From Baylisascaris procyonis (taxonomy: Eukaryota; Nematoda; Chromadorea; Rhabditida; Ascarididae), in NCBI GenBank assembly GCA_037389465.1, contig JAZARR010000213.1:2217501-2281500 (forward strand): DNA of 64,000 nt, in the 5' to 3' direction. The position numbers and the translations under genes are program-made. Below, piece after piece: positions 26,401 through 38,400 of the stretch; position 1 is the first letter of the stretch; each line of letters opens with the position of its first letter. The notes under the pieces are model-generated. The model worked only from the letters and a program-made list of their open reading frames with translations. It was not told the origin of the DNA and ran no database searches.

Positions 26401-29400
26401 TAGAGTAATATCTGGTCGTTGCCTTTTGAAAATCAATTGACCAATAAAACAATCTCATTCAATCAAAGAAAAACTTATTATTCTCGAGTTGTTACATTTA
26501 CTAGCTTCACTATTCAACTTCCTATCGATATTGTTTAACGCAGGATCCACTGAACTCAGTTACCTTATCACATCAACAACGAGATCATAAAATGGTTTCA
26601 GAAATGGACTGCACCCCTTGGTGGAGGCAATTGTCGTCCGGTAGGAAGTAGAGCTTGGCAAACGCATTGTAGTGCTGATAACAGGATAATACAATATGCA
26701 ATATCAGCCACTTCGTCGGGTCCTTTCCAAATGTCTGGCTATTGGGGACCGGAACAAGCAACAGGTATGACCTCTCAGCATTTCATTGCGAGCATATACA
26801 TGCTATCAACTGCTTTTTTCCCCGTTTTCGAGGCATAAAAGACTACAGTTATAATACAAGTTATCCACTTATACTTCTTATAAAAGCTATAATGTTCCAA
26901 CCTTGCAATCAATGCTACGTACATCTTCGGTGTGTAAAGATTGGTATCCTTTCATAGCATACAGTTGCACTAACAAAATGCAATGAAAAAAACGCAAATG
27001 TTTCATAGTTCCATAACAATACTCAAAAATGATCGACGAATCGACATCACAGATCGACGAACATAAATGTAGGCAAAAAAAGATCTGTATCAACATCAAC
27101 ATTCTATCAATTCCCATCAAACCGCTATCAAAAATAAATAAATAAATAAATACAACAAAGCGTCCTGAAATCGAACTGTGTTGGAAGAAATCTGCATGGA
27201 CGGAAAGAACATTTAATCCCCGATTACCATACTAATTCGAGTTCAGTTTCCCCTCTCGCCATTCTTTTTGGTTGTAAATCGACAATTTAAACGTCCACTT
27301 TCAAGGTCGAAAAAATACAGCTAAATAATCAAAAACTACTGCAAGCGACGGATATTTATCGAAGGCAGGAATAATGCCGAATATACACAACTTTTCTTTA
27401 TCGATTTCAGTAGTGGGTTTTACCTACTCGCTCAAAAACCTTCGTTACTTACTAATGATATAAGTAAAACATATACCGTATTTCAATGGTCTATGAGTTA
27501 CTTAAATTAAAGCCTACTCTCGAATATTGGACTATGTTGGAACACTGCAAAAAGGTTACGATTCATAGGGCTTCAATGGAATCCATATACCATTAAACGC
27601 GAATGCAATCACTGTGCATAATCGATTCAAGCAATTTACCGTGAACAAAAACAAGCACGATGAAAGAAATTAAATGAGTTATTAGCAAATTGGTTTTAAC
27701 TTAAATCCAAGTGCCTCGAGATCTTTGTTGCCTTCCATCTGTTTCAGTTCATCAACGCGTTTCTTTAGCTCGTTTCGGGTGGAATCGATTGTTGAGTTGA
27801 TTGTTTTGATATCGTCTTCAATGAACGTCGTCGATTGATGTGTTGGAAATTTAATGAATGTTGTGTTGCTCAAACATACCCAACTCTTGTCACCCTTCAA
27901 ATAAAACATCGTTATTAGATCAACACGTTCAAAAACCGGAAGTCTTCCCTCCTCTCCCTTCAAAAAAAAACTTGCAAGGATACTATCATCAGTTACAACT
28001 TTCAACCCATAATTTAGACCAGCAATGCCGACTAACCACGATTCAATAAAAATTTGGACCGACAGTGGAAGTAGAGGTTTAATTCTGTGGGGAAAAAAAT
28101 GCGGAATTTTTATGAATAAAATCTTACTCGCCTGTTTCTTTGCTTTATTGCGCAGTACTCGTATCGCTTCTCGGCATTTTTGTCGTCGTTTATCAAGTTC
28201 AACAAGTGCACGCTTTCCCATTATTATACTCTGTCCAAGTTGTTCATATTCACTTAATCTATCAACCAATTTCGATGGAGATGCTTCTAATGGATCGATC
28301 ATTGAGCCATCGTCATCCATATCTAAATATATACATTTTTTTGGCTTGTTACCTATACTCTATAAGCAGTAGGTGCAGAAAGCGCTACAAAAGTTGATAA
28401 AACGTACGCTTCAGCGAATCTACCTATTAGACCATTTTCATCAGTTACTAATAAATAATGAAATGTACCGAAAAAAGGTATTTGTTTAGCTCTCATCCTT
28501 ATATTTGCATAGGAAATGATCTAATCAAATTACCCATGCGGGCAAATTTTCGACTTTGAATAGCACTGAGGGAATTTTAGAACTATTTACAATGGCTCTA
28601 TTACTTTGCAACTAACTCTGTGGGGAATTGAAAAGATGTCGCAACTATATCTCCCTAATTTTTGGTGGCTAATTATTCGAAATCCATACAAACTTTACCC
28701 AATCTTTCCCCACTATCCTACCTAATCCATCCTTCACAGCATTAACGATTCAACGAACCAATCACAACGCAACGAGACAAAATTCCAGCGAATGCTTTCA
28801 AATTGGCACTTTTCCAATAATCGAAATACCGTAAACCATTTTTCGTTTGAAGAATCAGGATCAACAGCATATTGATCAAATGCAGGAATTTAACAAATGA
28901 TTTAATTGTTAACGAGATACCACAAAAAAAAGTGCTAAATTAAGGTCCACCGGATGCTGAACCATGTGCTGCATCAACAAAAGCATGGCTACCTGATGTA
29001 CAAAGTTGTGATGACGGCACCGATAAATGCACTTTAAAAGTACGTGCTGATATCGATACTCAACTTGAAAAACTTTCTATATGGATCGCTTGGAATGCGG
29101 CGAGTGGTATTCGTACCGTTAAAGTGATCTATTCGGATGGATCATCTTACCTCTTTGAACAGGTCGATGTTGCTCTCATCTTCCATAGATAGCTTAATTT
29201 AATTTAGTTTAATTTAATTTAATTTAATTTAATTTAATTTAATTTAATTTAATTTAATTATCAAATTCTATCATTTAATTTCTATCTCAACAAACAAAAT
29301 TTGCATATAGCCATCAAAACTTATCGAGCATAACGAATATAAAAGATACTAGAATGAAACAATCATTGCATTTTGCAGAATAAATGTACTGCAAATAAAC

Positions 29401-32400
29401 TTTACTATCTCAGTTTGGTTATTTTTTTTGAGAACAATCATTGCAAACTTTGCATCATTACAAACTTTCATTTGTAAACGAATGCATGCATCATGGTATC
29501 GTCACGTCTATGCATTTATATATGTATGTCTGTTCATATGTACGTATGCGTGTCTGTCTCTCTATGTGTCGATTAAGTGCTTTCAATCAGAAATCAATCG
29601 AAGCTCGTTTTGCGCAATTTTGCGGGCATATGACTACAACGTGTAATTTATGAATAGGGCTATTGCTAAATATTTGAAGAAAATCAAATAATCGAATTTT
29701 TGAGTGATTCAACGATAAATTTTTTTATTTCTTTCAGATTTTTGCACATTGTGATCAACCACTCACTCTTCGATTGAATTCCACCAAAATCGTGAAAGAA
29801 GTTCATTAATTTTTTATTTTATATTTTCTTTTATTTTTATTTTATCACTAATATATCATTAAAGTATAATGCAATAGATTGAAATATTAAAGCGCTTAAG
29901 TGGAACGGTAATATCTATTTTTACAAAAATACCTTCTTTTACTTTTTGCAGTGAATAATTCGTTTCCACTAGCATGTAAGTTCTCATTTTATAAAGATCG
30001 TAGGAAATAATTAGTAAGAACTTAATTTTATAAAAGGATAATAAAAATTACAAAAAAAAAAAATCCATCAGGTAAGTTTATATGGAAATTAAATTCAACT
30101 TTTTGGGGTGCAATTTTCAGTAGTTCAATCCAAATATTTCATTAAATACTATAAAATCAAAATAGAATAAAAAATAAAAGATAAAAAATAAAAAATAAAT
30201 CACTAACATTTTCAGGTGCAAATTCGAACGAATAATCCATTTGTTAGTGTTGATGCGGTTCGATTCGTTTCACCTGCATCGGATCCTCGATGTGCAATAT
30301 GTTTTCCATTCGAATATAGAATATATCGTTCACCTCCATTCGATAATTCAACATATATTCATACTAAACAACATCACATTATTGATAGGCAAATTAACAC
30401 AATAATTATTTAATCAACACTAGGAAATTACAACCGGTTGTCAATAAAGATCAGTCAGATTTGATTGTAAATTGTTGTAAATCAAAATTTTTCAAGTATT
30501 TTATTTCCTTCTTTCATTTGAACAAACCCTCTCTCCTTTCTTCCATTCAAAAAAAAAAAATTTGCATAATATGGATCCAATTGATAGGGTTGAATGCTCT
30601 CATTAAAGAACTAATGATTGAATTGACATGACCGACCGATTAGATAAATTATTTGCCAAAAAGTTGAATCCGCACAGCAATAGCTCCATAATTTAAGCGA
30701 TCTAAACGTTCATGCAAATCTTCTATAATAGATTCGTTTGCATCATTTTATCAGATAGCTACAAATTAGAAGTCGACAGATTTAGAATGCATAGGAATTT
30801 CCAGCACCTCTAGATGTTCGTAATTGTAACTCCTTCCAAAATTAATGAATCAGCCTGAATTATATGGATATACGTTATTTACCTTAGGATAGAAGTCGGG
30901 TTATGATGACCATTGTATCAAGCAAATCTCATAATCAATCGTTATCACGTCGAAACAACTTAGCAAGCAAATAGACAAATAAACATACCTGTATGCGTAT
31001 AAGCATAAAATCATCATAATACATCTTTACAATGCAAATTTTTAAAAATAAAAAAAAAACATTTCCTAAATGATGCAACAACTGTAGGAAATAATTTACA
31101 GGACTATCAACGAAGGTACAAGATATGAATATTCAGTTACCGTACTTAGTAATGGAATCGAAGGAATACGTTCACCGTTTACTTCATTTATGTTGAATGA
31201 AAACGTATGTGGTGATGGAAAACGTATCGAAAATGAAGAATGTGATGATGGTAATTTGGACGATGGTGATGGTTGTTCACAACAATGTACTATTGAGCCG
31301 AGTTTCCATTGCTTTGAAACTGATAACGGTAATTTCATTTCAGTAATAATTAAAAAGATTATTTATTTATTTTTTTTAATTTAGAGATTTATAGTATGCG
31401 TAAATTTTATTTTTGGAAATGAATAGTAATCTCGGAAAAAGTTTTTTATTTATTTTAATGAAAAAAAAAATTATTGCATAGTTGTGTTTTAGTGAAAAAA
31501 AAAAAATTGAAATGCTCAACACTATGACTAAATCGAGAAATGGAGGAAAATCTCGACAAAACCTGAAAAATTAACAAAAGTGATCGGTTTTTAAAGCGTT
31601 TTTTTCGAATGTGGAATTAAACTTAGGTTGTATAATTACTAGATATATTTTTTAATATTTTTTTAATATGAAAGTATGTATGAAATTTTTAGGTTCATTA
31701 AGTTTATGTTATATATACGATGGTGATGGTGAGTGTGAACCTTTCGAAAGGGCACTATCCACTAAAGATTGTGGTATTTTTATACCACCAGGATATAGAC
31801 ATCATTTCCCAAATAATATTTATGCACAATCGATGTCAATTCACCTTAATTGCTCTATGGATCATCTTCTTTCGATTCAACAAACAACGGTATGATAGCA
31901 TTTCTAGTTTATCATAAAATAATTCGTTTATAATTTTAAACATATATAATCATTTAAATGTTTTTTTTTTTGTGTTTTAAAATAATCCTCCGATGAACGA
32001 GATTCGAGTTGCATAATCGTTTATTATGAAAGATTTTTACAGTTTTCTCTAAAAATTCATTTCGAATATGAAAACTAAAAATATGTTGGAAAGGAATTTT
32101 TTTTTTTATATAACCTGAAGAGGAAAGGAAAGACGCTGCCCGAAAAGATTTTTAATAATTGTTTTTCTTCGCCTTTCCATGTTTAAATAAATAAGTTTGC
32201 GAACGTATATAGTAACGAATTTAGGGTTGTAATGTGTTACCATTGGCATGGGGTCCTTGTTCACCGTTGGCCACCGAAAGGATTTCTGTGATTGCCGAAT
32301 TCTCAAGTGGTGTTTTTCCGTCGTCGGTATTCATTAATATAGCTGCTCTAATGGGCAACGATTTTGGTAGCGCTTCATCACGTTTGGATGTCGAGCTAAT

Positions 32401-35400
32401 CCATAACGATGGTTCCATCACTACTCTTGAAGGTATCATCACTTAGATCCCCAATATATCAAAGTTCTTAACGAGAAAATCTGAAGTGATAAGATCCTAG
32501 AAATAAAGCTTGAGGATTAATGATGTTAATCTTTTTTCACAGCTGCAATCGATATTTTAGCTGAATTATTTTCGGATTCGATTCTATTCAGACTACACAA
32601 AATTTGGCCTTTTTCAGTGAAAAAGAGCAAGAATAATGCTTCGATGAAAACTCTTTAATAAAACTTATGAAAATATATTTACATTAATCAATATCCAACT
32701 GAGTAATCAAAGATGATGATGTAATTCTCATGCGAATGATAAAATTTATTTTATTTTCAGAGCAATTCATTTCATCGTGTTCACAGAATCCGATTGAGTT
32801 CCCTATTGCATATACTTTATTAAAGAAGCCACTGATGACACAATACGTTCGAGTTATCATATCGAATCCATTACTTATTGCTATTTCATCGATAATACTT
32901 CGATCGTCGAAGACATTCGATTTATTTACCATTCAAAAATGTTCAGGTTAAAGAAATGCTTTTGTACGAGTATCGAAAAGTATAACTTTGGTACGGGCAC
33001 AGAAAAGTGCAGATTTGGCATGAATAATCGAAAGTACAGTTTTAGTACAAGTATTGAAAAGTGCGCTTTTACAGTGAATACCGAAAAGTACAGTTTTAGT
33101 ACAAATATTGAAAAGTGCACTCTTATAGTGGGTACCGAAAAGTACAGTTTTAGTACAGATATTGAAAAGTGCACTTTTATAGTGAATAATGGGAAACACA
33201 ATTTTAGTGTGAGTATCGGAAAGTGCGGAATTAACACCAGTACCGGAAAAGTACAGCCCTGTTTTGAGACGACAAACTGCTGTTTTAGCACTAATACTAG
33301 AAAGTACAATTTTAGTGCTAGTACCAGAAAGTACAGTTCTAGCATAAAACACGAACCGAACGATCATATGCCAATCAAGAGCCAATATTAAAAATATTTT
33401 CATTGAACTGTTGATTTGAATGTTTTCTATTCCATTGAAGTGCATCATTGGAATCTGTGGAATTTCCCTTTACATCAACAATTCTAATGACCCACTATGA
33501 TTCCATCTCAATTTTTCCATAATATTTATTTTAAAAAAGTAATTATAAAAGAAATATTCATAAAAAGTATAAAAAAAAAGTACCCACTTCATCTATATAT
33601 TGCTAAATATGCAAATTAAAGTCATTTTTGAAGTTTTGATGTCGATTTGTTTTATTCTTTTCTATATGAAGCTTTAATTTATATCAACAATATTAAAACA
33701 ATAGTGAATAGCACAATAATATTTATTGCTGCTAATAATAACAGTTATTGCATAATGAGTCAGCTTAATTATCTATATCGCAGAGGACAATCGATATTTC
33801 GATCCGTCAAGTGGCGAATGTATCGTCAAAGATTGTGGATCATTACGCAAGCATTCATGTCCACGTATCAATATTCCCCATTCCAATGTTATTTCATTTT
33901 CATTCCATTCATCTTTCATTGCTCATCTTTATCCCCTTTATCCTTCATTCTATCTCTACTTTCTAATCCATTCCATAGCGTCGTCCTTTATCTTTCACCT
34001 TTCATCCTTCATTCGCTCCACATTTTCCGCCCACTCAGCCTTAAGAGTTCCCCACCCTCCCCCCCCTTTCCCCCCAGTGAGAGCGTTCGGCTATATTAAA
34101 TTCCCATTAAGGATATAAAAATGGTTCTTACAGTCCTCACTAAACACACCATTAATGCCCTTTCAAATTTGATTTTATGCATTCTGTTTATTGTCACATC
34201 GATTTAACGATCTAATTCTTGTTGCAGTTATTACTCCAACAGTTGAAATGAAGTAATTTCAAATTGTAATAGAAATGAGCCCGGGGTGTTACATTGTTTT
34301 AAAAGAACTTGTATTTTATTTTATTTTTTTTTCAAATATAGATTTACCCTTGCATAATATCATTGCTAACTTTACAGCAGTTATTTGCGGTTCAACGTAA
34401 CACCAATAAATATTGAATATTTGAATAAATAACTACGTCAAAAATTAGTTTAAAGTATATCACTACTTACACTACCAAATAAAATGTCCTATATTATTAT
34501 CACAGACAAAATTCTTATAATTTATTAATATTTCATTGAATATATTCGATAAAGAAAAGAGTAATTTTGAAGGTATCATGTGATAGTGCTACCGTATGCA
34601 CAGTACGATGTTTACTTGGTTATGCACTCCCTGATTCATTGGAATTCGCATCGTTGGTATGTTTCGATGGAGAATGGACTGGTGATACGAATGTGATTTG
34701 TGAACCAATTAAATGCGCAATACCACACATCGAACATGCAAATATCAATTGCCCATATGGTACACGATATAATGATCGATGCACATTTACTTGTAAACCA
34801 ACTACTATAATGATCGGTGAGTAATAAGTAATGTTAAATGATAAGTTATGTTAAACTATGAGAACGCTTAACATGGGAATGAGATAAATAAGTAAAATAG
34901 TTTTTAGGAACTGAAAACGAAGTGATATGTGGTGAGAATGGTTTATGGTCACTTCCGGAGGCATTTTGTCAGGTAATTTACTTATTGAACTTAAATATTT
35001 TATATGCTTACGTTAAAAAGTAACGAAAATATCCTCCTAGAGTTGGAGAATTAGCAAACTATCATATCTTATGTAAGATATTGGTTTGGAATTCGTTTCT
35101 TCTTTCATTGAGTTAAAATTTTTTTCGCTTTCAAACTTATCATCGAACTTTACCTCAGTTTTTTGATGAAATTTCTTGATTGTTATTATCTTCGTGCAAT
35201 AATTCTATTAATGTATAATTTTTATTTTTATTTTTTATGAAATATTAATTAATGTGAATTATTTAGTGATGAATATGAAATTGAGCAATTTGAAATTGAT
35301 TAGAAATAATCGATATTTATTGAATATTTAAAATGCTTTAAGTTATGCATTTCTCATAAATTTCACTACGATAGGCGACTTGTTCACATGATGGACTACT

Positions 35401-38400
35401 TCAAAGGAATATTTCTCAAGAGACGATTATATGCAAATCAACATTACCCTATACGATCAAAGAATCGTATCCTGTTTCAACTATTTGTCGTATGAGTTGT
35501 TTGCGTCATTATCGAGTTGCACAATCATCACATTCTCGGTATAATTGTTGTTTTGTTCTCGCTTCAGAATAACAACCTGAATTTGAAAAAATAAAACAAC
35601 AACAATATGGTCATAGCCCTTCAAATATGGCTAGATTTTAGTTACAATTCAAACTTGTCTATGTTGGTGTTTTAGCCTTGAAGGCATAAAAACGTCCAGT
35701 ATAGATGCAGTTACATATTGGCCAATTAGTAAAGCTCGAGTTGGGTAGCTAAAGCTCGAGATTCTAGTTTCCATTCCATTCTCTCATTTCCTTTTGCACT
35801 AATAACGCGTCGATATTTGTATCGTAATATGAACGCAGCATACGGTAGAGCCTACAGTATGATGTTAGCATGCTTAATCGGATCGTCAAGGTAATAGGTT
35901 GCAAAGGGATCATCCACATTTATTTCTTTACCGTATAAATCGAAAAATAAAAACTCGAATCAATTACTATTATCGTATTGTAACTGAAGATAGTTACGAG
36001 CAGTAATAGTTTGATCGATAAATTAAATTTTTTGATCATTTCTTCGAATAATTTCAAAGTCGTTTGCTTATAGTCATTAAAATTTCTTCTTTTATTTAAT
36101 TGTTCAGCACTGATTTTATGTTTGCCATATGATGGTCGTGCTGTAGTCGTCCGCTTGTCTGTCTCTGTCGGTCTACTGACTCTGTGCACCCTGAACTAGC
36201 ATTCACTCGCTGAGGTCACTCTTTTCACTCTCATATCAACAGAAATTGCACTGAGCGCGAACCTAAGTTCCATTGCGTATCACATTGGAATGCATTCTGT
36301 TGGTCATCGATTTTACTCATTGAACTACTCAACGTTAAGCCATCGAATGTTTAATCCAGGTCTTGGCCACTTCCGGTCATCCTTGACCGTTCCACATTAG
36401 CAATGAGTGCATTAAATGTGTGTGTTGCTATAGAGAATTAAACTTATGTAGATTTACTTTTTTTTAAAGCCCAGCAAACTAAGGCAATGAAATCTTTCCC
36501 CCATGGGGGTAAAAATTGACAGGCTACGATTGACATGCTCGGAAGATGGTGTTTGGATTGGACAAGCATGTCATCCAGTAACTTGTCCACCACCAAAAAT
36601 CGTCTACGTTGGTTTATATAATTGCTCGAATGGATTCGCTATCGGGTCACGTTGTCAATTTCGATGTCCAGATACATCTCAGGTTTGTTTATTTATCAAA
36701 ACTTCATTGTCGAATAGTTGATAGTTCCCTTTAACTACTCGGCAATACCTTATTTTTCTAAATCATCACTTCATTCATAAAATATTTTCAATTGATTAGG
36801 GGATGGGAGAGGGGGAGAAGGGCTATGGAAGGGGATATAAAGCCGATGTGCAATAATTTTGTTACATTCGCTTTATGGAAATGAGACAGGATTCATTTAT
36901 TCCATTAGCATTTTCAGTGTTTTATTTTGCAATTCGCTTATTCCATTAAAAAGCCGTAATACCTTTTCTTTTTTTTTTCCAACCTTAAGCACAATGCTTT
37001 TGTTTGTGCTTCATATTTATCGGGTAAATTGCAATAAAATGCCTACCCGTGAGGGAATTTCTGTATGAAAACTTATATGAGGTTGATAATATATAACTAT
37101 ATATTTATATGTGCAATTAATATCGATAGCGATGAATTTGCGAAAAGAAGAACGATTGCTCAATATTTAGCGATCAAAATATTCGAAATATCAATGAGAA
37201 TTTTTTTGTTGCATTTCAGCCAAAAATATTGATATGTAGAACGAATGGTATGTGGTCACAACGTTTTCAATGTTCCCCTCAACAAGCGAGTTGTAAAGCT
37301 CCAGCTAGAATGAGAGATATTAATATCGTTTGCCCTAGTCGAATGGTACCAGGTGATTGCGGTTATTTTTCTTTTCTTTTCGTTATTGAATTATTTATCT
37401 TTTTTTTTGGCCTCGAAGATTTTATATAAGGTATTTATCAACAGATTATTTATAACGTAGTGGATGCCGAATGTTGGAATTTCACCTTATCTCGAATATT
37501 TCCCTTACCTGAATGCCCAGTGACTTCAATATTCCATAGTAGAAAACGATATATTAGTGGTATTGACAGCGTTATATTTGTACGCTTATATCATAATCAT
37601 TGTTCCTGTTTAATCCGCATTTAAGCTCAAGCATACTTGAAAACACAATTTCGTCCTTGAAGTACCCTCTCCTAACCTCCCTCCCTCCCAACCTTCCTGC
37701 GCCCTCCCCTATCCATCTCCACATTGGTTATTGACAAGAAGGTTTCATGTATCATATTATTCTATACCTTTCTAGGGCTGAATTGTTCCATTTCTTTTCA
37801 CTAATAAATTCTTTGTTGTTAGATTTAATAAAGTGGATTTTTGAATGAAATTTAAGTTTTAAGGCTCAACATGTTCGGTATCATGTGGTGTAAAAGGTTA
37901 TGATGCGGTTACCGAAGAGAAGCAAACACTTCCATCCGGCGATAATCTACTAATTTTACGAACAATTAGAAATATCTCTTGTACAATTTCATCGATTCTC
38001 TATCCGAAACCTAGTTCGCTATTGTGTGTACGATCATGTAATAAAGTAAGTTTTATTTTTTTGGGAATATTTTGAAGTATTTGAAAATATTTGAAAAAAA
38101 TTTCAATAAAAGTGAACATTTTAATTCACTTAAATAGAAATATAATTTTTGAGAAATTCTATGAATCTTTCTTTTTCTCAGACAAATATTGCGACTGATT
38201 CAGAAATCAGATGTTTTTTTTTTAAATTACTACTATTACATTTTGAGTTTTTCTGTGAAAAATGTGGAATAAAAAATAATAAAAATGTGGAAAAACGATA
38301 CGATAATCGCCTAATTATTTATAATCAAATAAATAAATTAGATTGAATTAAATTAAATAAAACTATTATAAATTAAATTATAAATATGCAAATTGCATTT

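Noticed and set aside
26542..26601. Open segment after GTTTAACGCAG that looked like a pappalysin exon
   Set aside because: It shifts the frame of the next exon. Direct joining of 25780 to 26602 restores SISI-KWTAPLGGG without a gap against the vertebrate protein.
32926..33448. Three long overlapping open frames (139, 150 and 166 codons)
   Set aside because: They are a by-product of the stop-free 27-bp minisatellite, lack conserved features and are not in frame with the flanking exons.
33647..34099. 150-codon + strand frame
   Set aside because: Only 33784-33887 is coding, in a different frame that matches pappalysin. The rest is pyrimidine-rich intron.
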